Positions 6,561-14,367 of a DNA stretch of 44,486 nucleotides are shown here, piece after piece. The number at the start of each line of letters is the position of its first letter. Positions within the stretch are counted from its first letter, which is position 1. Source of the DNA: a virus. The stretch covers positions 1 to 44,486 of the IMG/VR virus record IMGVR_UViG_3300045738_000405; one strand, given 5' to 3'. The notes beneath the pieces were generated by a model that was not told the DNA's origin, searched no databases, and saw nothing but the letters and a program-made list of their open reading frames with translations. The translations under genes were made by a program, and so were the position numbers.

Positions 6561-7256
6561 TTAGCCCTGCGTTAACAGGGCGTCAGTTTTACGGGTTAAC
6601 TCGAAGTGTGGGGCATCCACAAAGTCCGTCCATAAGCCGCCCCAATTGATGCTCACATTTAACTCAATGGCAGCTTGAAGCATTGACGCAGCGACTATCG
6701 CTAGGTAGCCGCGCTCCCATGTAGGCTTACCGTCAACATAAGCAACGAGGTCTACTGCACGGCCTGACTGATGGTTGGACAAATGGTCATAACCATTAAG
6801 CTCTGTCGAGCCTTCTGCATAGAGGTAGGATTGCTGCTCAGCTGTTCGGTAGCCGCCCATATAAGCGACTTGAAATTCAATAGGGGATAATTGCTTAGCG
6901 CGTCGGACGACGGCTATAAGGGACTCATGGACGCCTGTGAGACGTTCTTCACTTAGCCTTGTTAGCGGCCTTGTTTGCTTGTTTGGCAGCTTTGCGTTTT
7001 GCGCGTGCTGCGTTGCGTTCAAGTCGTTTGACTTCTTTGACGTCAGACTCTTCGGCTTCTCCAAGGATGAACTTGAGGCCAACATAGGCTTTGTCATCAA
7101 ACTTGTTTGTGGTGTGGTCTTTAACGACTTCTGCTGTTTTAAGTAAGAGTTTCTTTGCTCCTCGTTCGCCAATAGATTTAATGGCAAGAGTAGCGAGAGC
7201 ACGAAGAATAGAAGTAAGCATAATATTGTTTTCCTTTTAGGTTTGGTGGGTTTCAT
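6561..7256 (-). CDS. M15-family peptidoglycan peptidase endolysin with N-terminal signal or anchor
   Basis: The C-terminal half carries the M15 (L-Ala-D-Glu / D-Ala-D-Ala peptidase) zinc site: GYRTAEQQSYLY, SNHQSGRAVDL (His and Asp ligands) and WTDFVDAPHFEL (catalytic Asp/His region). The first 30 residues are a basic start followed by a long hydrophobic segment (ILCLLLFFVLSLLLPLNLLA), typical of a secreted or signal-anchor-release endolysin. A low-complexity Lys/Ser/Thr linker (about 35-95) joins the parts, and within it another gene is nested in a different frame. ATG 7256 has no clear ribosome-binding site and may be coupled to the small terminase stop 12 nt upstream. Confidence 0.8.
   Translation of the reverse strand: MKPTKPKRKTILCLLLFFVLSLLLPLNLLANEEQRNSYLKQQKSLKTTPQTSLMTKPMLASSSSLEKPKSLTSKKSNDLNATQHAQNAKLPNKQTRPLTRLSEERLTGVHESLIAVVRRAKQLSPIEFQVAYMGGYRTAEQQSYLYAEGSTELNGYDHLSNHQSGRAVDLVAYVDGKPTWERGYLAIVAASMLQAAIELNVSINWGGLWTDFVDAPHFELTRKTDALLTQG
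6949..7221 (-). CDS. Small helical protein nested inside the endolysin gene, 90 aa
   Basis: Read in another frame wholly within the endolysin gene. It has an amphipathic N-terminus (MLTSILRALATLAIKSIGER), a middle with KTAEVVKDHTTNKFDDKAYV, and a Lys/Ala-rich C-terminal helix. AAAAGGA stands 10 nt before its ATG, better than the signal of the host frame. The nested arrangement and its place between small and large terminase recall T7 genes 18.5/18.7 (spanins), but I see no lipobox or transmembrane span, so it is not an obvious spanin. Function unknown. Confidence 0.55.
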   Translation of the reverse strand: MLTSILRALATLAIKSIGERGAKKLLLKTAEVVKDHTTNKFDDKAYVGLKFILGEAEESDVKEVKRLERNAARAKRKAAKQANKAANKAK

Positions 7257-7268
7257 TTGGGGGTTGGC

Positions 7269-7520
7269 TTAGTTGGCAACAGTGCGGAAGCTTGTGACGT
7301 TTCCGCTCTTGTTGTAGTCGTCAAGACCTTTGGTAAGGCTTTGTAGGGACTTGTTGGATTTCTTGATGCCAGTGATATTGTTATCTGCTAGGAACTTGTT
7401 GATAGCATTCATTTCTTGAGCGGACACACTGCCACTCTGTAGCAAGGCCAAGATGTTCTCAGCCTGCATACGATGAATCAGGTCAAACAGCTCCTCTAGT
7501 GAACGCTGGGACTGCTTCAT
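7269..7520 (-). CDS. Small terminase subunit (T7 gp18 family)
   Basis: This 83-aa helical protein should recognise phage DNA and present it to the large terminase. The segment MNAINKFLADNNITGIKK resembles the NAINKLLDRHKFQIGKL region of T7 gp18 (89 aa), and the C-terminal LTKGLDDYNKSGNV resembles its GALEEYK part. Order holin, small terminase, lysis gene, large terminase matches T7. The ATG overlaps the stop of the preceding HNH gene (ATGA). Confidence 0.78.
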   Translation of the reverse strand: MKQSQRSLEELFDLIHRMQAENILALLQSGSVSAQEMNAINKFLADNNITGIKKSNKSLQSLTKGLDDYNKSGNVTSFRTVAN

Positions 7521-7750
7521 TGTTTCTTTAGGTTCTCCTTTGCTGGGATGATGTTTAGGTTTGACGGTTTGTTATTCAAAGCATTACCGTCTTTGTGGTC
7601 GATGTGCTTACCGTCGCCTTTCGACACCTTGCCTTCTTTCATAGCTTTACGTCGGTTGCGGTTGCGGTTGCGTTGCTTCTTGAGTTCTGAGGCTGATGAC
7701 TTCCAGCGTCGGTAGGCTTCTTTATTACTTACGCCTTTTGGATTTGGCAT
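7517..7750 (-). CDS. Small HNH-type nuclease-like protein, 77 aa
   Basis: A basic N-terminus (KKQRNRNRNRRKAMKEGK) is followed by KGDGKHIDHKDGNALNNKPS and NLNIIPAKENLKKQ, the HxDHxDGxxxNN..NL pattern of compact HNH proteins common beside phage terminase genes. Such nucleases can assist packaging or nick DNA. The protein is short and lacks an obvious third histidine, so activity is uncertain. GGAGG stands 10 nt before ATG 7750. It overlaps the holin by 26 bp and touches the small terminase gene. Confidence 0.7.
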   Translation of the reverse strand: MPNPKGVSNKEAYRRWKSSASELKKQRNRNRNRRKAMKEGKVSKGDGKHIDHKDGNALNNKPSNLNIIPAKENLKKQ

Positions 7751-7946
7751 ACGAAATGAGCCTCCGCATTACTTGGTAGACTTTGGGAAGGGTGATTAAG
7801 AGGTTACAAGTTAGTAAGGTTGCGGTGCCTACAAACACCCAGTCATCTAGGGTCATTCCAAAGAATGTAAGTCCTGACACTGTGATGCCTGTAGGTAGTG
7901 CTGTGGCCTCTATAGCCTGCTTTATAGCGGCAGTCGCTTCGTTCAT
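7725..7946 (-). CDS. Holin, T7 gp17.5 type
   Basis: This 73-aa protein has one clear membrane span (about residues 34-55, DWVFVGTATLLTCNLLITLP) and a highly basic tail (RRLISYAKSKRRK). LTFFGMTLDDWVFV matches the ARLFFGLSLNEWFYV segment of the T7 holin. It would permeabilise the inner membrane to start lysis. Its ATG overlaps the stop of the fibre-assembly gene (ATGA), so translation is probably coupled. Confidence 0.8.
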   Translation of the reverse strand: MNEATAAIKQAIEATALPTGITVSGLTFFGMTLDDWVFVGTATLLTCNLLITLPKVYQVMRRLISYAKSKRRK

Positions 7947-8524
7947 CCTTTAGGCTTCACAGGCCAGTTGATGTCGTAAGGGAAGCTAGCTTGTTCAGGT
8001 ATTCGTCGAAGGACTTCACGGTATTCTGCCCAAAGTAGAACAAGAGCTTCGCTGAAAGGGGCGTCTGGTAACATTGCGAAGTCACACGAACGCAGTAAGT
8101 AGTCACGTTGTTCGCGTACTGCGTTCTTTTCCATTTCGTCTTTTTCTTCCTGCGTTGGCTCTGGTTCAGGCTCTGGTTCAGGCTCTGGTTCAGGCTCTGG
8201 TTCAGGCTCTGGTTCAGGCTCTGGTTCAGGCTTAATTAGAAACCCGTCCTCAGGTACCTCCACACCTATGTCATCTATGACAATCTCTGTGCCGTCTTCT
8301 AGCCAGAACACAGTGCCTCTCAGGTCTGGTAGGACTACCCATTCATTAGCGCGTCTACAAGCCACTTCGTTAGGGCCTAAAGTTGGTAACGGTTCATACG
8401 TAGCGTACGCTGGTAAAATCACACTGCCTGTTACTGGGTCGTTTGATGTTTGGTTTTCTGGAAGAGGCCCTGTGTACGGGCGTAGCGGGTGGGTTATGTC
8501 GAACGTGTATACGTCTTCTATCAT
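7943..8524 (-). CDS. Tail fibre assembly-like protein with Glu-Pro repeat linker
   Basis: The 193-aa protein has an N-terminal beta-rich part (1-95), a linker of alternating Glu-Pro (about 97-122), and a C-terminal domain ending RDYLLRSCDFAMLPDAPFSE, then WAEYREVLRRIP and FPYDINWPVKPKG. That last domain is the hallmark of phage tail-fibre assembly chaperones. It follows the fibre genes immediately, as expected for a protein that helps fold or attach the fibre. ATG 8524 has AGGAG upstream. The linker DNA is a perfect 12-bp tandem repeat and may vary in length. Confidence 0.8.
   Translation of the reverse strand: MIEDVYTFDITHPLRPYTGPLPENQTSNDPVTGSVILPAYATYEPLPTLGPNEVACRRANEWVVLPDLRGTVFWLEDGTEIVIDDIGVEVPEDGFLIKPEPEPEPEPEPEPEPEPEPEPEPEPTQEEKDEMEKNAVREQRDYLLRSCDFAMLPDAPFSEALVLLWAEYREVLRRIPEQASFPYDINWPVKPKG
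8157..8228. repeat. Perfect 12-bp tandem repeat (6 copies) inside the fibre-assembly gene
   Basis: GGCTCTGGTTCA is repeated six times without change and encodes Glu-Pro-Glu-Pro on the minus strand. Since 12 is a multiple of three, gain or loss of units keeps the frame and would change only linker length. Confidence 0.95.
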
Positions 8525-8532
8525 ATTTCTCC

Positions 8533-10074
8533 TTATAGTCTTGTTTTAGCATTCAGGGCGTAGTTATTTGGACGTGATTCGCTGCCACCTGACGTGTTGA
8601 TAGTGTGGGTATGGGAACCTGCTGTCGAGATTGGGTGGGTGTGGTTTCCTTGGTAATCGGTGTATACAAGGGTTTGCCAGCCTTTGCTGGATGCACCAGC
8701 TCGGCCCGTGTCACCGTTAGTCTCCCTGCCTAAACCACTCGCGTGTCGGTGGTTGCCTGAAGCCCCAGTAGAGTGACTGTGGTTGCCATCTGTACTAATA
8801 GAGTGGCTATGGCTCAAGTTGTCTGTAGCCTCGAAAGAAGCATGACCGCGAGCACCTCCAGCCGCCTTGATAAACTTATCGCTAATCAAAGGCAACGTGA
8901 AAGTTGTTGTGTCATTACCACTGCCCCAATAAGCACCGTACGTAACTAAGTCAGCGTCTTTCGTCGCCTGTGCGATATAGTTGCTTGAGCTTGAGGCAAT
9001 AGCGAATGCGATAGGATGGTCAGCGCGGTTCAATGTGCCGCCATTTAGATACACCTCGCCCGACTTCAAGACGCTTGTAGTGCTTAGGAAGACTTCGCCA
9101 ATGTCTGATACGTTGTTGCCTGTCTTCGGGTTGTACTGGCTGACTAGGTAGAACTTACCGCCTATGTACAGGAACTCAGCGACAGCCGATGCGTACAAAC
9201 GAACAGAGGCACTTACGTTAGCCACTGCTACAGGCGCTAAAGAGTCCACCTTGATAGTCAGAGTGCTTGTTGATGTGGCCTTCACTGTTATAAGTACTTT
9301 GTCGTAATCACTTAACGAAGTGACGGCAGCACGCCCATTTGGTGAAGTGAGGGTTATAGCGTTGTTAGAACCACCCACTGTCGCTGAGTTCAAGAAGCTA
9401 TACTCAGTTACGTTAGGGAAGCCTTCTATCTCGGAAGCTGTAGGCCAGCGTGTAGCTGCTGCTGGTTTACCTGTCACTTCTTCAAACGTAGGCCACCGAA
9501 CTGCTGTCTGCGGTTTATCAGTCAATCCAGCCCATGTAGTCGTGCCTGCGATACCTTGTGGGCCTTGTGGGCCTTGTGGGCCTACTGGGCCTGTAGCGCC
9601 TGTCGTGCCTTTGTCACCTTGTTGGCCTTGGACGCCTTGTGGGCCTGTAGCACCTTGTTGGCCTCTTACGTCGCTCCATTCTCCCCATGTTCCATCTGTT
9701 TGCTGAAAGCGTAGGGAATAGATAGACGCTGTCGTACCGTCACCCCATTCATGGTCTGGCGCGTTGCCTGTCTCACCTTGAATGCCTTGTGGGCCTGTAG
9801 GGCCTGTAGCACCTGTCTCACCTTGAATACCTTGGTCACCTTTGACACCGTTGGTACCATTGATGCCGTCGATACCGTCTTCGCCTCGTTTAGCGCCAAG
9901 CACCCAATAATCAATATTGTTCAAGTTAGGCACTGTACCTACAGGGACTTCTTGTTTTGCTATCCATGTACTGCCTAAGTGGCTTACGGTGTCTAATGGG
10001 CCGTAATCTGCTACTAACGCGCTCCATTCACCACGAAGTGCTAAACGTACTCGTCCTATTTTTATTTCTGCCAA
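8533..10074 (-). CDS. Collagen-like tail fibre with His-rich collar-type tip, 513 aa
   Basis: Residues 1-65 form an N-terminal unit; about 70-175 are Gly-X-Y collagen-like triplets (GPTGPQGIQGETG and similar); the rest resembles phage tail collar/receptor tips. The C-terminal part has a series of HxH motifs (HSHS, HSHS, HRH, HTH, HTH) and ends RPNNYALNAKTRL, like the metal-binding tips of T4-type fibres. It probably binds the host receptor. It starts with TTG at 10074 (GGAG 6 nt upstream). It lies directly after the T7-type fibre gene and may attach to it through the shared collagen style. Confidence 0.82.
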   Translation of the reverse strand: MAEIKIGRVRLALRGEWSALVADYGPLDTVSHLGSTWIAKQEVPVGTVPNLNNIDYWVLGAKRGEDGIDGINGTNGVKGDQGIQGETGATGPTGPQGIQGETGNAPDHEWGDGTTASIYSLRFQQTDGTWGEWSDVRGQQGATGPQGVQGQQGDKGTTGATGPVGPQGPQGPQGIAGTTTWAGLTDKPQTAVRWPTFEEVTGKPAAATRWPTASEIEGFPNVTEYSFLNSATVGGSNNAITLTSPNGRAAVTSLSDYDKVLITVKATSTSTLTIKVDSLAPVAVANVSASVRLYASAVAEFLYIGGKFYLVSQYNPKTGNNVSDIGEVFLSTTSVLKSGEVYLNGGTLNRADHPIAFAIASSSSNYIAQATKDADLVTYGAYWGSGNDTTTFTLPLISDKFIKAAGGARGHASFEATDNLSHSHSISTDGNHSHSTGASGNHRHASGLGRETNGDTGRAGASSKGWQTLVYTDYQGNHTHPISTAGSHTHTINTSGGSESRPNNYALNAKTRL

Positions 10075-10083
10075 TTTATCTCC

Positions 10084-11106
10084 TTAGTTATTTACTGTTG
10101 ATACATATAGGTCACCGTTTGAATCTATGCGAAAAGCGTTATCTATCGAACTGCCGAGGTATTCCATTGTTAAAATACCGTCTTCATCTACGTAGATACG
10201 TCCAAACGCTAGGCCAAGTGGTGTTGAACCCATGTTGCCTTTATCACCTTTTGAGCCAATTGGCCCGACAGGCCCTTGGTCGCCTTGCTCACCTTTATCA
10301 CCTTTATCACCTTTAAGACCTTGATAGCCTTGAAGACCACGTGGGCCAGTAGCACCAGTAGCACCAGTAGCACCCGTAGGGCCTTGTTTACCTGTCGCGC
10401 CTCTGTCACCTTGTGCGCCTTGGACGCCTTGAGGGCCTTGAGGGCCTTGGATGCCTTGGATGCCTTGAGTACCTTGTGGGCCTGCTGGGCCTGTAGCACC
10501 TGTAGGGCCTGTAGCACCTGTTGGGCCTTCTGAAAGGTAAATTGTCAGACGACCAGTGACAGGGTCATACACAGCGTCGCCATCTTCACCATATGGAATA
10601 CGAATAAGAGTGGTAGTGATGTTATGTACTTGCTCCATCAAAGCACGCGCTTGAGCCAGCGTTGAGACAGACGCAGTGTTTACCCAGCCTTTAGTAACGA
10701 CGTCAGAGTCGTCTATAGGGTCTGCTGCGTTTTGGACGCGTGCGCCACCTAAGTTGACTGTGCCGTCTGCTTGTTGTGTAAAGCCTCGATTGGCTCTATC
10801 AACAGCTTCTTGCATTGCGTTGAATAACTGGATGTTAGCTAGGTCAAGGTCTGCTTCGTTTAGAAGGGCAGCTGACTTGAAGTCTACAGCTCGGTTATCA
10901 AGCTGGGTGACACGTGAGATAAGAACTTGGCTGCTTAAATAAGGTGGTTCTGCAAAAGTAACGCTTCCTGCGTTCACTTCGGCATCTTTCTGTTCTACAC
11001 CGTCGACGTAGGCGTACACCTCTTTGGTGTCTGTGTAGGTGAAAGGGATAGAGTACGTCCGTGTTACTCCATCGCCTGTCCTGCTGATAATTGAATATTC
11101 AGCCAA
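10084..11106 (-). CDS. Tail fibre, T7 gp17-type N-terminus with collagen-like shaft
   Basis: Residues 1-140 match the T7 gp17 N-terminal domain that fixes the fibre to the tail: RTYSIPFTYTDTKEVYAYVD, VLISRVTQLDNRAVDF and DLDLANIQLFNAMQEAVDRA. About 190-300 are Gly-X-Y triplets, and a short C-terminal domain of about 40 residues follows. At 340 aa it is far shorter than T7 gp17 (553), so it probably serves as an adaptor for the second fibre. It starts with TTG at 11106, GGAG 8 nt upstream. Confidence 0.88.
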   Translation of the reverse strand: MAEYSIISRTGDGVTRTYSIPFTYTDTKEVYAYVDGVEQKDAEVNAGSVTFAEPPYLSSQVLISRVTQLDNRAVDFKSAALLNEADLDLANIQLFNAMQEAVDRANRGFTQQADGTVNLGGARVQNAADPIDDSDVVTKGWVNTASVSTLAQARALMEQVHNITTTLIRIPYGEDGDAVYDPVTGRLTIYLSEGPTGATGPTGATGPAGPQGTQGIQGIQGPQGPQGVQGAQGDRGATGKQGPTGATGATGATGPRGLQGYQGLKGDKGDKGEQGDQGPVGPIGSKGDKGNMGSTPLGLAFGRIYVDEDGILTMEYLGSSIDNAFRIDSNGDLYVSTVNN

Positions 11107-11109
11107 TAA

Positions 11110-14100
11110 TTAGTCTCCTTCTGCAAGTCTTGCAGCGTTGTTTATGATTAGGTCGCCCATTAAGGTGTTCTGGAATGGGATAGCGAAACGGCCTGACTTG
11201 TAAGCGTCTGATAACTCAGTGTCTGACACGTCGTGTAAGCCTTTGTAGACTCGGTCGATTGCTGCTGACGTTGGGTTTGACGCTATACCTGTGGTCGCTA
11301 GGCCAGTGGAACGTGAGACGGGAAGTGCTATCTCTGGAATCATAGTGCCGACAATGCCGTTGTACAGCGTCGCAGCTGCGCCTAGGTTCGGTGCGTAAGA
11401 CACCATGTTTGCTGCTAGGCGCTCAGGGCTTAGGCGTTCTTCTAAGTACTCTTGTGTTTTATCATCGGACATACCAACGGTAGACACTGAGGTACGCGCT
11501 GTGTACGCGCCAGCTGCTAGAAGCAGACCGTAAGTAGTGCTTAATGCCACACGTGCGCCTTGGCCGTTCTTGATAGACCGAATGTCGGCACGAGCATGTT
11601 TTACCCATGAGTCAACAGCGAACGTACGGAACTGGAAGAACACTCGGCCCCATGTTGACGATAAGAGCGCCACACGTTCACCAGCTATGGACTTCTGCAC
11701 TTGACGGAAGTTATTGACTGTCATTGCGTCCATGAACTCGTCGGCTGTCTTTCTGTCCCATTTGTCGATGTTAAGTTGCGTTACGTTGCCCCAACGGTCT
11801 GTCTTCACGCCATTGTCTTGCATAGCAATCTTGATACGAGCACGAAGCTCAGGGTGTAAGCCTATCTCTTCGAAAGCGATACGAGCTGACTGCCCATTTA
11901 TTAGATGACTATGTAAAGCGTTAACTGATGACTGGAAGGAAACAAAACGAAGCATCTTGTCGACAGGTGCTAAGAAAGAGACTTTAGCCATGGCGCGTGA
12001 GCCTCTGTGTGCCAGAACCTCGGCTTTATTTAGTAGACCTGAGCTTTCACCTAGACCTACTTCATCGTGTAACAGGAAGCGTCTTACTAAAGCTTCGTCA
12101 CCGATACCAGCGCCAAACTGATTGACCTCCTTGATAAGCGAGGTGTCTTTAGTCACGTTGCGTACTGCGTCAGTGATTATCTTTGGAAGCATTGGGAATA
12201 TCTTTAAGACGTTCCGTGCTCGGTTTTCTGCTAGGGTGCGGCCTAATTCTGAGAACGCTGAAAAAGCGGCTTTACCCATTGCCGTCATAAAGTTGTATTG
12301 ACCTAGAATCCCTAGTACACGGTCTTTCGTGTCCTTCACGTCATAGCGGTTGTAACCTGAGATTTCACGTCGTAATTCTTCTAGCTTCTTAACGGCTGCT
12401 TCGGATTTCTCCCAGTTGTCCGTATTCTCCAATTCCACACGCTTAGCGTCGGCTTTCAGGGCCTCCCAGTCGGAAGGTGACTTGATGCCTGCACGCTCGG
12501 CCATTGCTACGTGTCCTGTCATATCTGAAATATAACGACCTTGGATAGCGAAGGCGTCACGTTCCATTAAGTCAGCTACACGCACTGTGCGACTTCCTTT
12601 GGTGATGGATATTGCAGGGTTAAGGCGAATACGAGTCTTAGCTTGAGATAGGACGTCTTTAGTGTCAGGTGTCTTGTATTGAACGACTGTGCGTAACAAG
12701 CGACGCTGTGCGTTTTCATCTAAGCCTTGATACTCAGGCATATCTTTGAAGAACTTCAAGATAGAGTCTTCTGATTCCATGAGTTCATCGATAGAGCGGA
12801 AGTCAGCACTCTTAGCGTCAAGCATACGTCGCGTGAAGCCAGCTGCTAGGAACTCACGTGCTCGCTTCAAGGACTGTAGTTCTGCCAGTTGCTCGGTCAA
12901 GTCGGCATGGTCACCGTCAGGCTTTAATAAGCGTTTATCAGTAAGTTCACGTTCTAGGTTAGACACTCGTGTGCGTATTGGTAACTCACCGTCAAAGGCG
13001 TCCAAGCTGCGATACACTAAGTCTGTGATTTCGTCTTCTTCGAATGCGTCAGCGCCACGACGTAGGCTAAACCAATCTTTCTGTGACCATTGCTGGCGCA
13101 TGTAGTTAGGGTTTTCTTCGAGTGAGGCAAAGCCGTGTAATTGTGAGCGTTGCGCGTCACCAAGAATTGAGCTGTTTATGTCCCGAATAGTGCCAGCCAC
13201 TTTAGCCACTTCTGGCCCATGGTCGACGTTCATTACGACAGACTCCCAGACCTTTTCGCTCAGCTCACGCATGACTGCCTGCTCAGTGAAAGGCGTCTTA
13301 GTGCCTGCGTATTCCTTCACCTTCACGCTACGTAGTTCTTCCATGGCACCTGATAGCTTACTCTGGTAACCGTCACGATAACGGGCAGCACGTACAGCGG
13401 CACTATGTGAACCACCGCCTATGCCGTCATGTAAGGCGTCTTGTGCAAAGCGCATCATTACTTGGTTCTCAGAGTTCATAAAGCGCCCGTAATCGTCGAC
13501 ACGTAGAGGGCCTGCGTCACTCTTCAATTTCGCAGCGCCTAAGCTTTGTGAGGCTACATGAACCTTACGCTTGGCTTCGGCTTCACCAAGTAAGCGAGCG
13601 GCTTTGTTAGCCTTCTGTGAGGCAAGAGCGCCTAGCCCACCAGTGACGGCAAGAGCCGCCATAGTGTCGACCATAGCGTCTGTCGTTGAGTAGTCATTCT
13701 GCGTTTGCATCTTAATAGAAGCGCCTACAGAACCAGCTAGACCAGCCTCAGCGACAGCCTTTGCGATAGTCCCTAAACGGCTTATCTTCTGACCAGCCAA
13801 CACAACGCCTGTCACTTTGTCACCGACAGCTACACTTCCAGCGGTCAGCGCGATAAATGCAGGGTCTAAGATAGCAGCGCCTAGAGCGACGCCAGCGCCT
13901 TTAAGACCTTGTTCGTCAAGAACCTTGCGTGACTCATTGATGTTCTTGAACTCGGTGATATGGTCTTCCCATTCCTCGATAGTTGCTTGCTCAGACACTA
14001 GGCCGCTGAATGCGTGTAGCTGGTCTTCATCAAATGAGTCGTCCAGTGAATCAAAGTCTTCAAGCGTCACACGTGGTAACTCTTGGTTGTACTCTTTGAA

Positions 14101-14367
14101 TACACGGTCAACGTCATCCATGCCGCCCACTACCCACTCACTGTCGATAGCTGCTGACACAGAGTCCCCGAAAGAGAACGGTTTGTCTTCTTTCGGTGCT
14201 ACAGGTTCTACAGGGGCGAATGATTCGGGGTTACGGAAGGGCTGTACTTGAGGTTGATTATAGGGTGTTGAGGCTGGCAGAGAAGCCGAAGCCTGCTTGC
14301 TGTTCTCGTTGTTTTTCTCGTCGCTGTTCTTTAGCAGCGGATTGTTGTTGCTCAATGTTGTATTCAT
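11110..14367 (-). CDS. Internal virion protein D (T7 gp16 equivalent), without transglycosylase domain
   Basis: The 1085-aa protein, by size and position, is the large internal core protein ejected into the cell envelope to form the DNA channel. After a disordered Asn/Ser/Pro-rich start (1-75) come long helical parts, a hydrophobic Ala/Gly-rich region (about 155-260, GAALGAAILDPAFIALTAGS) and a C-terminal part with FRTFAVDSWVKHARADI. I find no lytic transglycosylase motif at the N-terminus, where T7 gp16 has one. ATG 14367 has AGGAG upstream and lies 110 bp inside the preceding gene; an upstream start at 14424 lacks a good signal. Confidence 0.85.
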   Translation of the reverse strand: MNTTLSNNNPLLKNSDEKNNENSKQASASLPASTPYNQPQVQPFRNPESFAPVEPVAPKEDKPFSFGDSVSAAIDSEWVVGGMDDVDRVFKEYNQELPRVTLEDFDSLDDSFDEDQLHAFSGLVSEQATIEEWEDHITEFKNINESRKVLDEQGLKGAGVALGAAILDPAFIALTAGSVAVGDKVTGVVLAGQKISRLGTIAKAVAEAGLAGSVGASIKMQTQNDYSTTDAMVDTMAALAVTGGLGALASQKANKAARLLGEAEAKRKVHVASQSLGAAKLKSDAGPLRVDDYGRFMNSENQVMMRFAQDALHDGIGGGSHSAAVRAARYRDGYQSKLSGAMEELRSVKVKEYAGTKTPFTEQAVMRELSEKVWESVVMNVDHGPEVAKVAGTIRDINSSILGDAQRSQLHGFASLEENPNYMRQQWSQKDWFSLRRGADAFEEDEITDLVYRSLDAFDGELPIRTRVSNLERELTDKRLLKPDGDHADLTEQLAELQSLKRAREFLAAGFTRRMLDAKSADFRSIDELMESEDSILKFFKDMPEYQGLDENAQRRLLRTVVQYKTPDTKDVLSQAKTRIRLNPAISITKGSRTVRVADLMERDAFAIQGRYISDMTGHVAMAERAGIKSPSDWEALKADAKRVELENTDNWEKSEAAVKKLEELRREISGYNRYDVKDTKDRVLGILGQYNFMTAMGKAAFSAFSELGRTLAENRARNVLKIFPMLPKIITDAVRNVTKDTSLIKEVNQFGAGIGDEALVRRFLLHDEVGLGESSGLLNKAEVLAHRGSRAMAKVSFLAPVDKMLRFVSFQSSVNALHSHLINGQSARIAFEEIGLHPELRARIKIAMQDNGVKTDRWGNVTQLNIDKWDRKTADEFMDAMTVNNFRQVQKSIAGERVALLSSTWGRVFFQFRTFAVDSWVKHARADIRSIKNGQGARVALSTTYGLLLAAGAYTARTSVSTVGMSDDKTQEYLEERLSPERLAANMVSYAPNLGAAATLYNGIVGTMIPEIALPVSRSTGLATTGIASNPTSAAIDRVYKGLHDVSDTELSDAYKSGRFAIPFQNTLMGDLIINNAARLAEGD

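Noticed and set aside
6949-7221. Spanin (Rz/Rz1) assignment for the nested gene
   Set aside because: The position fits, but there is no transmembrane span or lipobox in the nested protein, so I left the function open.
10209-10533. Long open frames opposite or beside the collagen-like fibre
   Set aside because: Repetitive Gly-X-Y DNA leaves all frames open; the products are low-complexity shadows of the fibre gene.
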